Below are positions 52,607-61,814 of a stretch of DNA of 64,000 bases, in pieces. The position numbers and the translations under genes were made by a program. The number at the start of each line of letters is the position of its first letter. Position 1 is the stretch's first letter. Source of the stretch: an uncultured Oscillospiraceae bacterium (GTDB taxonomy: Bacteria; Bacillota; Clostridia; Oscillospirales; Ruminococcaceae); contig CAJUSD010000009.1 in assembly GCA_910589145.1 (NCBI GenBank), positions 25,649 to 89,648 of the forward strand, read 5' to 3'. The notes under the pieces were generated by a model. It saw only the letters and a program-made list of their open reading frames with translations, was not told where the DNA came from and did not search any database.

Positions 52607-55003
52607 TCAGTTCAGATTCCAGATATCGCGGGCATAATCTGTAATAGCACGGTCTGCACAGAAAATACCGGACTGTGCAATATTAATCAAAGACATCTTA
52701 TTCCAAACATGCGGCTGGCTATAAAGTTCAGCAACCTTTAACTGAGCTTCCCGATAGGAATTAAAGTCCGCGAGCACCATATAGGGATCATGGTAGACAA
52801 GCGAATTAAAGACCTCGGTAAATTGTTTCCCACCAAAGCCGCGCTGAATCTCATCTAACGCCCTGTGTACAATTCCGTTGTTCTCATAGATATCCCTTGG
52901 ATAATATCCCTGTTGACGGCGGCGCTCTACCTCATCAGTGTGCATACCAAAGATTATAATGTTGTCGTCCCCTACCTGATCTTTAATTTCCACGTTAGCG
53001 CCGTCGAGAGTTCCCAACGTAATAGCACCATTAAGCATAAGCTTCATATTTCCAGTGCCGGATGCCTCTGTACCAGCAAGGGAAATTTGTTCGGATACAT
53101 CCGCAGACGGCATTAACAGCTCGGACAGTGTAACACGGTAGTCTTCCAGATAAACAATCCTTAACTTGTCGCGGATAATGGGATCTTTTTCAATTTCCTT
53201 GGACAAGGTACATAACATACTGATAATTTGTTTTGCCATATAGTAACCAGGGGCTGCCTTAGCGCCAAAGATAAAAGTTCTGGGTACAAAATCCATGTTA
53301 GGATTTTCTCGGAGTGCTTGATATAAACTCAAAATATGCAATCCATTCAAATGCTGTCTCTTGTATTCGTGGAGGCGTTTAACTTGGACGTCAAAAATAG
53401 AATCAGTATTGATGGCCTGCCCAGTGGTCTTTTTAATATATCGCGCAAAACGTTCCTTATTTTCTTTTTTAATGACCGCAAGCTGATCTAAAACGCCTGC
53501 ATCGCCGGCAAACTCGGTGAAGTTGGAAAGCTCTGAAAGATCACGAAGCCATCCTTCGCCAATTTTTTCTTTTAACAGCTTTGTCAGTCCAGGATTGGAC
53601 TGGTACAGCCACCGGCGGGAAGCAATTCCATTTGTTACGTTCTTAAACTTTTCTGGGGTAATGGCGTAGAAGTCCTTAAATACAGACTTTTTGATAATTT
53701 CAGAGTGAAGCTTAGAAACACCGTTGACACTATGGCATGCTGCTACGCACAGATTAGCCATCCGTATATTGTGGTCGCAGCAGATCGACATACGGGAAAT
53801 CTGATCCATGCCCAAATGGTACTTTTCAAACAGCTCCTGGCAGAAACGTTCGTTGATCTCCCGCACAATCTGGTAAATACGGGGAAGCAATTCCCGGAAA
53901 ACATCCTCGTTCCATTGTTCCAGTGCCTCTGCCATAACTGTATGGTTGGTATAGGCAAACGTTTTTGTCACAATATCCCAAGCGTGTTCCCAGCTATATC
54001 CACAATCATCCAATAATACGCGCATTAACTCTGGAATCACCAAAGTTGGATGGGTGTCATTGATATGGACGGCATTTTTCTCCGCAAAATTATCCAGTGT
54101 TCCATACACAGACATATGGCGGCGGATAATATCTGACAGGGAAGCCGATACCAGGAAATATTGCTGCTTCAGGCGCAGAATTTTCCCTTCTGTATGATTG
54201 TCATTAGGATAAAGCACTTTACTGATAAGTTCCGACATAGTGCTGCCCAGGGCGCTTTGATAATCTCCGCGGTTAAATGACGCCATATCAATAATGGGGC
54301 TTTGCGCTTTCCACAGACGCAGAACGCTTACTGCATTGGAGTCATAGCCGGTTACATACATATCATATGGAACCGCGTTGACGGTTGTATAGTTTTTATG
54401 GGAAATGAAGTGATAGTTTTCATTCCAGTATTCCTCTACATTTCCGCCAAAGTGAATAGGAACGGTCAGCTCTGGACGTTCTACCAGCCAGGCACTTCCG
54501 CCAGGAAGCCAACTGTCCGGCTGCTCTGTCTGCCAGCCGTCTTCAATCTTTTGCTTAAATATGCCGAATTCATACAGGATGGAATATCCAATCGCCGGAT
54601 GTTCTGTTGTTGCAAGGGCGTCCAGAAAACACGCTGCCAAACGCCCCAGACCACCGTTCCCAAGTCCTGCATCCGGTTCGCATTCATATAGGTGTTCCAG
54701 TTTTACCCCAAGTTCTGACAGGGCTTGTGTAAATGGCTGCACCAATTCCAAATTGTAAATGCTGTTTTTCAGGGAACGCCCCATCAGAAATTCAATACAC
54801 AGGTAATAAGTGTTTTTCCGGGCTGCTGCATTGCAGGAGGCTTTAAATTGACGGCGCTTGCCTCGCAGAATTTCCCGAACTACCATTACACATGCCTTAT
54901 AATATACGTCGTCTGGTGCGGTTTGCGGGCTTGCAGCCAGGTTCTCTGTAAGGGTTTGGCAGATCATTGCCTTAATTTGCTCGCTTGAAAATCTTGCTTG
55001 CAT
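52607..55003 (-). CDS. glgP: Glycogen/starch/alpha-glucan phosphorylase
   Basis: PLP-dependent enzyme releasing glucose-1-phosphate from the non-reducing ends of alpha-1,4-glucans. 798 residues. Signatures: YLCIEFLMGRSLKNSIYNL near residue 68, GNGGLGRLAACFLDALAT near 115, and the PLP site EASGTGNMKLMLNGAITLGT near 655 with the Schiff-base Lys. No N-terminal regulatory extension. ATG at 55003 is preceded by TTAAGGTGGGATAATACAAA, an SD with wider spacing. Own promoter. With the GH13 enzyme it suggests glucan turnover. Confidence 0.96.
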   Translation of the reverse strand: MQARFSSEQIKAMICQTLTENLAASPQTAPDDVYYKACVMVVREILRGKRRQFKASCNAAARKNTYYLCIEFLMGRSLKNSIYNLELVQPFTQALSELGVKLEHLYECEPDAGLGNGGLGRLAACFLDALATTEHPAIGYSILYEFGIFKQKIEDGWQTEQPDSWLPGGSAWLVERPELTVPIHFGGNVEEYWNENYHFISHKNYTTVNAVPYDMYVTGYDSNAVSVLRLWKAQSPIIDMASFNRGDYQSALGSTMSELISKVLYPNDNHTEGKILRLKQQYFLVSASLSDIIRRHMSVYGTLDNFAEKNAVHINDTHPTLVIPELMRVLLDDCGYSWEHAWDIVTKTFAYTNHTVMAEALEQWNEDVFRELLPRIYQIVREINERFCQELFEKYHLGMDQISRMSICCDHNIRMANLCVAACHSVNGVSKLHSEIIKKSVFKDFYAITPEKFKNVTNGIASRRWLYQSNPGLTKLLKEKIGEGWLRDLSELSNFTEFAGDAGVLDQLAVIKKENKERFARYIKKTTGQAINTDSIFDVQVKRLHEYKRQHLNGLHILSLYQALRENPNMDFVPRTFIFGAKAAPGYYMAKQIISMLCTLSKEIEKDPIIRDKLRIVYLEDYRVTLSELLMPSADVSEQISLAGTEASGTGNMKLMLNGAITLGTLDGANVEIKDQVGDDNIIIFGMHTDEVERRRQQGYYPRDIYENNGIVHRALDEIQRGFGGKQFTEVFNSLVYHDPYMVLADFNSYREAQLKVAELYSQPHVWNKMSLINIAQSGIFCADRAITDYARDIWNLN

Positions 55004-55168
55004 TTTGTATTATCCCACCTTAATTTGTTTTTAGGCGTTTGGTATTTGCATTCGCCGACAATTTCCGGCAATATGTTTTCTTGTTGTTTTCAGTATAGGT
55101 TTTGCATTCCCTTATACCTAGTTTGCATTTTCATGTAATTTATGCCAATACTACGCCGTCTATACTAA

Positions 55169-55197
55169 ATTATAATAGGGTTCCTTCTGAATTGCAA
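55169..55197 (-). promoter_or_regulatory. Promoter of glgP
   Basis: Minus strand TTGCAA (55192-55197), 17-base spacer, TATAAT (55169-55174), giving a 5' UTR near 160 nt. Confidence 0.8.
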
Positions 55198-55518
55198 TCC
55201 ATTTTGTACATAAAAATTCTTATGGGCATTAAAATTAATGTAAATTTGACGAAAAAGCTAATTTTCAGGCGTGTCCCAAGGGCAAGTACAGCCAAAAGCA
55301 GATGAAAAAATTGGGGTCAAGGTGTATTCATCGAAGGTTTTACCTGCATCACCACTTTATTGAACTTACATTTTTAAAACTTATAAACGAAATTTTTTGT
55401 AATTTTTTCTCAAACGCTTTCTTCCCAGACAAAAATGTATTATAATGATTGGAATAGACCAGAAATAAAAGGTATATCCGCAATATGCGAAAATATAGAA
55501 AGGAATGGAACGGGCTTT
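55198..55518. other. Divergent intergenic region glgP-zapA
   Basis: No gene seen. TTATTGAACTTACATTT near 55359 resembles the closing block of the dispersed repeat at 3209-3365 and 41776-41890. TATAAT at 55441-55446 may be the zapA-operon -10, but its -35 is poor. Confidence 0.45.
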
Positions 55519-55902
55519 ATGCAGGCAGTCAATCGGGTAAAAATAGAGGTGGCAGGTTCCCGGTATACCATCTCTACAACAGAGGAGCCAGGCTATGTGG
55601 AAGAATTGGCAAAGGAACTGGACGCTCAACTAACAAAATTGTTAGGAAAAAACGAATCATTATCCATTAACGATGCATTGATTTTGTGTTCCCTCCAATT
55701 TTTAGCAGACGGCAGGCAGACGGAGAAAACGGCAGATCGTTTGAGGCAGCAATTTTCGGGGTATATGGAAGAAATAAAGCGGGCCAAGGAAGACATAGAA
55801 GCCAGACAAAAGGAAAACGACCAGCTAAGAGGAGAAATCCTACAGCTCAGGTTAAAGCTGCAGCAGATAAAGACGGATAAGGAAGGGAAAACCAAGGCAT
55901 AG
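55519..55902 (+). CDS. zapA: Cell division protein ZapA
   Basis: FtsZ-bundling helper. The 127 residues: an N-terminal head (NRVKIEVAGSRYTISTTEEP, then YVEELAKELDAQL), the helix SLSINDALILCSLQFLADG, and a C-terminal coiled coil of about 55 residues (EIKRAKEDIEARQKENDQL). ATG 55519 is the first codon matching the family start; the frame extends to 55435 without SD. It heads a run with the U32 and maf genes. Confidence 0.88.
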   Translation: MQAVNRVKIEVAGSRYTISTTEEPGYVEELAKELDAQLTKLLGKNESLSINDALILCSLQFLADGRQTEKTADRLRQQFSGYMEEIKRAKEDIEARQKENDQLRGEILQLRLKLQQIKTDKEGKTKA

Positions 55903-55919
55903 GGAAGGCGGGAAACAAT

Positions 55920-58031
55920 GTGAAAATAGAAATCCTGGCCCCAGCAGGCGGAAGGGAATCAGTGGAGGCCGCTGTACGCTGTGGAGCAGATGCAGTATAT
56001 CTGGGGACAAAGGTTCTCAATGCCCGCCGTAATGCGGCAAACTTTGATGGGCAAAGTTTAGAGGATACGGTTAAATACTGTCATGAACGGGACGTAAGGG
56101 TTCATCTAACAGTCAATACACTTATTTATGACAGTGAAATTTCCCAGGCAGTATCGGTAATACAAGAGGCATGCCGCGTTGGAGTGGATGCGGTTATTGT
56201 TCAGGATATGGGGATAGCGTCGCTTTGCAGAAAGATTTGCCCGGAACTTCCTATGCATGCATCCACACAGATGGCAGTCCATAATTTGGAGGGCGCACTT
56301 AAGGCGCAGGAGCTGGGTTTTTCCCGTGTTGTCCTAGCCCGCGAAATGACAAAAGAGGAAATCCGCAGAGTGACGGAAAACTGTTCTGTGGAAACAGAGG
56401 TATTTGTCCATGGAGCTTTATGTATGTGTGTTTCAGGGCAATGTTACCTTAGCGCTGTAATTGGTGAAAGAAGCGGCAACAGGGGGCTTTGCGCACAGCC
56501 TTGCCGCCTGCCGCATAAGGTCTGTGGAAACAGGGGTTCTGATTATGCCCTTTCCCTTAAAGATTTATGCCTGATCCCCCATATGGAGGAACTGGGAAGC
56601 TTGGGTGTAACTTCCCTAAAAATTGAGGGACGCATGAAAAGGCCGGAATACGTTGCAGCGGCGGTTTCTGCCTGTTGTATTGCCAGAGATGGGGGAAACC
56701 CCAATTTGGAACAACTTAAGGCCGTTTTTTCCCGCAGTGGATTTACAGACGGCTACTTTACAGGGAATTTTGGTTCCCGGATGTTTGGAACACGTCAGAA
56801 AGAGGATGTGGAAGCAGCACGGGGGGTTTTGGGCGAACTAGCTGCCCTCTACCGGAAGGAAACCCAAAGGGTTCCAATCATCTTTGATTTTATGCTGGAG
56901 GCAGCAAAGCCCGCTGTCCTTACCTGTCGTGATAAACAAGGAAGGAGCGCGACAGTTTATGGTGCTGTCCCAGAGGCTGCCATTCATAAGCCTTTAACCT
57001 ATGACGCTGTTGAGAAAAGCCTTTGTAAAACCGGTTCTACCCCTTATTTTCCTGAAAAAATAGAGTGTCGGATTGGGGAAAATCAAATGATGGCTGTCTC
57101 GGCTTTGAATTCCATGCGCCGCGATGCTTTGGAAAAATTATCGGGTCTTAGGCGCAGCTCTGTTTCCTATTCTGTTCGGGAAGTTGAGGTTGAGCAAACA
57201 TTCCCCAAAAAAGCGGCAGAGTTTTCCCCAGAACTAAGGGGGCGTTTTCACTCTCTTTATGGACTGACACAAGATATTGTGTCTTCATTGGAACAAATAG
57301 TCCTACCTCTTGTAGATGTTTTCAACACTTTCAACAACCTTGTGTTGAAAACGATGGATAAAAATAAAATTGCAGTCGAAATTCCCAGGATATTGTTTCA
57401 AAATACCGAAGAAATTTTGAAAATGTTAAAATGTGTTAAAGAGTTTGGAGTTTATAAGGCAGTTTGTTCTAATATAGGGGCATTGCAGATAGCGAAAGCG
57501 GCTGGATTTGATATAATCGGCGGGTGGGCGCTCAATATTTCCAATTCATTAGCACTAAGGGAATACAGGGATTTGGGGCTGTCAGAGGCAGAACTTTCTA
57601 TTGAGCTGTCTTCAGCAAGAATCCGGCAAATGGGAGATTTTTTGCCCTATGGGATTGTATCCTATGGGTATCTTCCCTTAATGATCTTTCGGAACTGTCC
57701 AGTAAAAAATGCAATAGGCTGTAAAAATTGCGGGAAGAAATTTAATACCATAAAAGACCGTACTGGGGCGGAATTTTTTGTGGATTGTGAAACAGGAGGT
57801 CAATGCAGTCAGCTGTTTAACAGTACTCCACTGTATTTAGCCGATCGTATACATGAATTTTCCGGCATTAGATGGCATACGCTTTATTTTACCAAGGAAT
57901 CCCCTGAAGAAATACGAAAAATTATCCATGCATATCAAGAAAGGCTGCCTTGGGAGAAATCAAAACTTTCCAGCCGGCAGAATTCACACGGAGAATTTAC
58001 CAGGGGGCTATATTACCGCAACGTTCCTTAA
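55920..58031 (+). CDS. U32 family peptidase-like protein (RlhA/TrhP type with DUF3656)
   Basis: Family known mainly for prephenate-dependent RNA hydroxylation (RlhA for 23S rRNA, TrhP for tRNA) rather than proteolysis. N-terminal LAPAGGRESVEAAVRCGADA, the conserved Cys cluster CMCVSGQCYLSAVIGERSGN followed by RGLCAQPCRLPH near residue 165, then DUF3656 and a C-terminal cysteine set (NCPVKNAIGCKNCGKKF) near 600. 703 residues, a long member. GTG at 55920 with AAGGCGGG upstream. The coding region contains an 11-bp inverted repeat at 57318-57352. Target RNA is not known. Confidence 0.88.
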   Translation: MKIEILAPAGGRESVEAAVRCGADAVYLGTKVLNARRNAANFDGQSLEDTVKYCHERDVRVHLTVNTLIYDSEISQAVSVIQEACRVGVDAVIVQDMGIASLCRKICPELPMHASTQMAVHNLEGALKAQELGFSRVVLAREMTKEEIRRVTENCSVETEVFVHGALCMCVSGQCYLSAVIGERSGNRGLCAQPCRLPHKVCGNRGSDYALSLKDLCLIPHMEELGSLGVTSLKIEGRMKRPEYVAAAVSACCIARDGGNPNLEQLKAVFSRSGFTDGYFTGNFGSRMFGTRQKEDVEAARGVLGELAALYRKETQRVPIIFDFMLEAAKPAVLTCRDKQGRSATVYGAVPEAAIHKPLTYDAVEKSLCKTGSTPYFPEKIECRIGENQMMAVSALNSMRRDALEKLSGLRRSSVSYSVREVEVEQTFPKKAAEFSPELRGRFHSLYGLTQDIVSSLEQIVLPLVDVFNTFNNLVLKTMDKNKIAVEIPRILFQNTEEILKMLKCVKEFGVYKAVCSNIGALQIAKAAGFDIIGGWALNISNSLALREYRDLGLSEAELSIELSSARIRQMGDFLPYGIVSYGYLPLMIFRNCPVKNAIGCKNCGKKFNTIKDRTGAEFFVDCETGGQCSQLFNSTPLYLADRIHEFSGIRWHTLYFTKESPEEIRKIIHAYQERLPWEKSKLSSRQNSHGEFTRGLYYRNVP

Positions 58032-58058
58032 AGGAACGCGGAAAGGAATGAACAGCAA

Positions 58059-58652
58059 GTGCAGCGCAGCATTATTTTAGCGTCTGGTTCTCCAAGGAGG
58101 AAGGAACTTTTAAAGGAGATTTGCAAAGATTTCGTGGTTATCACCTCTTTATTTGAAGAGACAATATTCCCTGGGGAATTGCCTGAAACTTTGGTTAAAA
58201 GGCTTTCCATGGGCAAGGCGGAAGATGTTTGGGATTGTACTAAGGGGGATAGGATTGTAATTGGCGCCGATACGGTAGTTGCTTTGGATGGGGAGATTAT
58301 GGGAAAACCTTTCGACGCTACTGATGCCCGCCGGATGCTGAAAAAACTGTCCGGGAAAATCCATCAGGTATATACTGGTGTGGCGGTTTTATGGGACGGT
58401 GGAAAGGACTCCTTTGTCAACATGTCCCAGGTGGAATTTTATCCGTTGTCCGAGGAGGAGATTGACGCCTATATCGATTCTGGAGAACCCTTTGGAAAGG
58501 CTGGAGCATATGCTATTCAGCTGAAAGGGAAATTGTTTGTAAAGTCTATTTCTGGCGATTACTCCAATATTGTTGGTTTTCCGGTGGCTGAGGTTTACCA
58601 TCGGATGTCCAGGCTGGGGCTCCTCCCTTCCCCTTTCCCTGGAAAACTTTAA
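58059..58652 (+). CDS. maf: Maf-type nucleotide pyrophosphatase
   Basis: House-cleaning nucleoside triphosphate pyrophosphatase (dTTP/UTP or modified nucleotides), linked to septum control when overexpressed. Opens IILASGSPRRKELLKE; GADTVVALDGEIMGKPFD near residue 68 and the end FGKAGAYAIQLKG, then GDYSNIVGFPV are all family motifs. 197 residues. GTG start at 58059 with AAAGGA about 11 bases upstream; an ATG at 58048 is in another frame and closes at once. Confidence 0.94.
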   Translation: MQRSIILASGSPRRKELLKEICKDFVVITSLFEETIFPGELPETLVKRLSMGKAEDVWDCTKGDRIVIGADTVVALDGEIMGKPFDATDARRMLKKLSGKIHQVYTGVAVLWDGGKDSFVNMSQVEFYPLSEEEIDAYIDSGEPFGKAGAYAIQLKGKLFVKSISGDYSNIVGFPVAEVYHRMSRLGLLPSPFPGKL

Positions 58653-58680
58653 ATTTTTTATGAAATCCTTGTATTTTTAG

Positions 58681-58709
58681 TTGAGAAAACAATGAGGCAA
58701 GGGTATAAT
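58681..58709 (+). promoter_or_regulatory. Promoter of mreB
   Basis: TTGAGA (58681-58686), 17-base spacer, TATAAT (58704-58709), separating the mre-mrdA transcript from maf. Confidence 0.85.
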
Positions 58710-58836
58710 AAATGATAGTACTTTTCTTTTTCTAAAACTTGATTATTCAAAATAGGCTTTTGTAAGTTAAAAATATTAGGATAGATGTAATTTTACCGGC
58801 GTCAGAGGGTTGTCGCGCTGGAAAGGGGTTAAAACA

Positions 58837-59859
58837 GTGGGTATATTTTCAAAAGATATTGGAATTGACCTGGGTACTGCCAATACTCTGGTTTTCATGA
58901 AAGGCAAAGGAATTATTATGCGGGAACCGTCTGTTGTGGCAGTGGATACCAGAACAGATACGGTCCGTTATGTGGGTCAGGATGCAAAAGATGTTATTGG
59001 ACGTACTCCCGGTTCTATTGTTGCGGTCAGGCCATTGAAGGATGGGGTTATTGCGGACTTTGATATTACAGCCAGCATGCTTCAGATTTTTATCAAAAAA
59101 GCGTGCAGCAATTCCCTGTTCGCTAAACCCAGGGTCGTTATTTGTATCCCTTCCGGCGTTACTGAGGTGGAACGCCGCGCTGTTAAGGAAGCTGCTCAGA
59201 AGGCTGGATCTAAAAGTGTGGCAATTATTGAGGAACCTATGGCTGCTGCAATCGGGGCGGGCCTCCCTGTCGCAGAGGCTACCGGCAATATGGTTGTTGA
59301 TATCGGTGGAGGAACCAGTGAGGTGGCCGTCATTTCCCTTGGCGGTATTGTTGCCGCCAAGTCCGTTCGCGTTGCCGGGGATGAATTTGATGTAGCTATT
59401 ATTAATTACGTCAAAAAGAAGTATAACCTCCTTATTGGTGAAAGAACCGCCGAGGATGTTAAAATTAAAATCGGTTCTGCTTACAAGTATGATGGTGAGG
59501 AACCAATGGAAATTAAGGGCCGTAACTTGGTAGACGGCCTGCCTAAAAATTTGTTTATTACTCCCGCTGAAATTCGGGAAGCTTTAGCAGAACCCATTTC
59601 ATCTGTGTTAGAAGCGATTCGCATTACCTTGGAAAATACTCCGCCTGAATTGTCCGCCGATATCATCGACCATGGAATCATTCTCACTGGCGGCGGCGCA
59701 TTGCTAAAAGGGCTGGATGTGCTTATTTCCCAGGAAACTGGTATGCCTGCCTATATTGCTGAAAATCCTCTGGACTGTGTAGCGGCTGGAACAGGAAAAG
59801 TTTTGGAGGATATCGACAGGCTGCGTGAGGTGCTGTCGGAAGATTCACAGAAGTATTGA
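58837..59859 (+). CDS. mreB: Rod-shape actin homologue MreB
   Basis: Actin-like ATPase that guides elongation wall synthesis. Phosphate-1 GIDLGTANTLVFMKGKGI at the start, VVDIGGGTSEVAVISLGGI near residue 155 (phosphate 2) and the adenosine loop ILTGGGALLKGLD near 285. 340 residues is standard. GTG at 58837 follows GAAAGGGG with eight bases spacing; the frame to 58810 begins at TTG and lacks an SD. Confidence 0.97.
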   Translation: MGIFSKDIGIDLGTANTLVFMKGKGIIMREPSVVAVDTRTDTVRYVGQDAKDVIGRTPGSIVAVRPLKDGVIADFDITASMLQIFIKKACSNSLFAKPRVVICIPSGVTEVERRAVKEAAQKAGSKSVAIIEEPMAAAIGAGLPVAEATGNMVVDIGGGTSEVAVISLGGIVAAKSVRVAGDEFDVAIINYVKKKYNLLIGERTAEDVKIKIGSAYKYDGEEPMEIKGRNLVDGLPKNLFITPAEIREALAEPISSVLEAIRITLENTPPELSADIIDHGIILTGGGALLKGLDVLISQETGMPAYIAENPLDCVAAGTGKVLEDIDRLREVLSEDSQKY

Positions 59860-59884
59860 TTTTATATTTTGATGTGTGTTGGAG

Positions 59885-59921
59885 GGGCTGCCTATAAACG
59901 CTGTGGGTTTATTGGCGGCCC
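59885..59921 (+). other. Intercistronic hairpin between mreB and mreC
   Basis: GGGCTGCC / GGCGGCCC with an inner TAAAC / GTTTA helix; no T-run, so more likely an RNA-stability or processing element than a terminator. The rest of 59922-60090 has no gene. Confidence 0.45.
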
Positions 59922-60090
59922 TGCCCGTATTATGGACAGGAAAAGTATGGCTGTTTATTTCAATAGAATAGAATCAAATATTGGTGGCGAAGGCTGCGGC
60001 CGTTTCAGATTCTGCCTGTAAGGAAGATACAGGAGAACCCATCCAGATAAAATAGCAGTCGATTATTTCGGGAAGGTCAGGAGGTAATCC

Positions 60091-61023
60091 ATGGGAGATT
60101 TTTTTAAAAGCCTCCGTTTTAAAATTCTTTTGGGCCTGCTGGTGGTGCTGGTGGCATTTATGATTCGTGCCGCCTATATGGGAGGCTTGGGAACAATGGC
60201 TAGTTATGTCTTGGGGGTGGCGGCAACGCCTTTCCAAAAGCTTTCCGCAAGTATTTCCTATTCAGTAACGAATATGCTGGATACCCTTTTCCGTGCAGGA
60301 GATTACAAAAGTGAAAACGAAGCTCTGAAGGAAGAAATTCGGAATCTGCGGCAGCAGTTGGTAGATTATGAATCCGCGATACAGGAAAATGAACAATACA
60401 AACAGTTCCTGGAAATTAAGGAAAACAACCAGGATTTCCAGGTAGAGCTGGCAGCAGTGATAGGACGTTCTCCTGACGCGCGTTTTGGCTCTGTTACCAT
60501 TGATAAGGGATCTATTGATGGGATAGAACTGCGTGACCCAGTGATTACAGCTGATGGTTTAGTAGGGTATATCTCTGAGGTGGGGCCAACCTATTCACAG
60601 GTCATTACTATTTTAGACCCTACACTTCATGTAGGCGTTTCAGATGTGCGTACCCGCGACACAGGAATTGTCGAGGGGACTGTCCCGCTTTCCGAGCAAG
60701 GAAGATGCAAAATGTCCTATATTGATCGCGGCAGTGCTGTAGCAAAGGGGGATATTGTGACAACCTCCGGCGTGGGGGGTGTATTCCCAAAAGGGTTAAT
60801 GATCGGCACGGTCAACGAAGTTCAGGTGGAACCCCATGGAACCTCCCTTTATGCGGTGCTGGAACCTGCGGTGGATATCTATTCCATCAAAGATGTTGTT
60901 GTAATAACCGAATTTGAGGGACAGACCAGGGAACAGATAGCACCCGGCCAAGCTAAGGCCCAGGAAAAGAAGGATGCTGCTTCCTCGGAGGGAGATGGGG
61001 ATTCCAGGGAGGACAGCGAATGA
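60091..61023 (+). CDS. mreC: Rod-shape-determining protein MreC
   Basis: Bitopic membrane protein linking MreB to external wall enzymes. One membrane segment at residues 12-30 (ILLGLLVVLVAFMIRAAYM), a coiled coil at about 70-112, then the MreC beta-barrel domain with VIGRSPDARFGSVTIDKGS and GIVEGTVPLSEQGRCKMSY. 310 residues with an acidic, Ser-rich tail. ATG follows AGGAGG. Overlaps mreD by four bases (ATGA). Confidence 0.95.
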   Translation: MGDFFKSLRFKILLGLLVVLVAFMIRAAYMGGLGTMASYVLGVAATPFQKLSASISYSVTNMLDTLFRAGDYKSENEALKEEIRNLRQQLVDYESAIQENEQYKQFLEIKENNQDFQVELAAVIGRSPDARFGSVTIDKGSIDGIELRDPVITADGLVGYISEVGPTYSQVITILDPTLHVGVSDVRTRDTGIVEGTVPLSEQGRCKMSYIDRGSAVAKGDIVTTSGVGGVFPKGLMIGTVNEVQVEPHGTSLYAVLEPAVDIYSIKDVVVITEFEGQTREQIAPGQAKAQEKKDAASSEGDGDSREDSE

Positions 61024-61547
61024 CTGCTATTGAAAAAAAGAAGTTTTTTGCCTGTTTCCGTTATGTTGTCTATACAATGATTTTTCTCCTTTTTTATGTA
61101 TTGCAGAATACCCCCAATCTTTTCTCTGTATATGGTGTAAAGCCGATTCTGTTGATTCCTGCGGCAGTAGTTTTCGCCATGTACGAGGGGGAATTTATTG
61201 GAGGAATTTTCGGCGCGCTTGCAGGGATGTTCTGCGATATGGGAGGTTTTTTTCTCTTTGGCTTTGATGCGATTTTAACGCTTGTGTTTTCTGTAGTCAG
61301 TGGTCTGCTGATTATTTATCTCCTTAGAAGAAACCTGTGGAATGCGTTTCTTCTAGTATTCTTTTCTATGGTGGTAAGATGCTGCCTGACCTATTTCTTT
61401 ATGTACCAGATTTGGAATTACGACGGAGCTTCCTCAATCTTTTGGGATAATACTATATGGATAATTATATATTCCTCTGTCCTTACCCCGATTTATTTTG
61501 TACTTTGGAAACAGGTTTGCGGTTTCTTTCATAGAAAAATGGAGTAG
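61020..61547 (+). CDS. mreD: Rod-shape-determining protein MreD
   Basis: Integral membrane partner of MreC; 175 residues with five to six membrane segments. GVKPILLIPAAVVFAMYEGE and the GGIFGALAGMFCDMGG loop are typical. Start overlaps the mreC stop (ATGA). Its last codons contain a GGAG that could serve as SD for the small frame at 61553. Confidence 0.92.
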   Translation: MTAIEKKKFFACFRYVVYTMIFLLFYVLQNTPNLFSVYGVKPILLIPAAVVFAMYEGEFIGGIFGALAGMFCDMGGFFLFGFDAILTLVFSVVSGLLIIYLLRRNLWNAFLLVFFSMVVRCCLTYFFMYQIWNYDGASSIFWDNTIWIIIYSSVLTPIYFVLWKQVCGFFHRKME

Positions 61548-61552
61548 TTTAT

Positions 61553-61662
61553 ATGGAACAAAAAAAGTTGTCTGGGAAAAGAATAGAAAGACTGTCGTTC
61601 TACTTGCGGTACTGTTTTGTGCATTATATTTTGTGACAGAATACGGCTTGACCATGTTGTAA
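61553..61662 (+). other. Small reading frame between mreD and mrdA requiring a -1 shift
   Basis: ATG 61553 has GGAG eight bases upstream. The zero frame gives 27 residues (MEQKKLSGKR...) and stops at 61634. At CAA AAA AAG (61559-61567) the zero frame passes a canonical A AAA AAG slippery heptamer. A -1 shift there gives 36 residues: MEQKK, then VVWEKNRKTVVLLAVLFCAL and YFVTEYGLTML, a clear single membrane segment, stopping at 61660. Either a frameshifted remnant or a recoded micro-protein. Downstream 61663-61800 has no further support. Confidence 0.4.
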
Positions 61663-61814
61663 ATCCCCGAATGGGTACCCAGAATTATTTACTGACTGAT
61701 TTTCATTTGCCTCTTCCCTGCTTTTTGTGGAGCGGCGGTCTGGATTCAGCAGAAAAAATAGACATTCCTGATTTTAAGCTTATAATTGCTATATTCTTTT
61801 GAAAGGAAAACTCT

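Noticed and set aside
55102..55305. 67-codon frame upstream of glgP
   Set aside because: Overlaps the glgP promoter, has no SD and no family resemblance.
61617..61802. 61-codon frame between mreD and mrdA
   Set aside because: No SD, no domain and it overlaps the better supported frame at 61553; probably chance.
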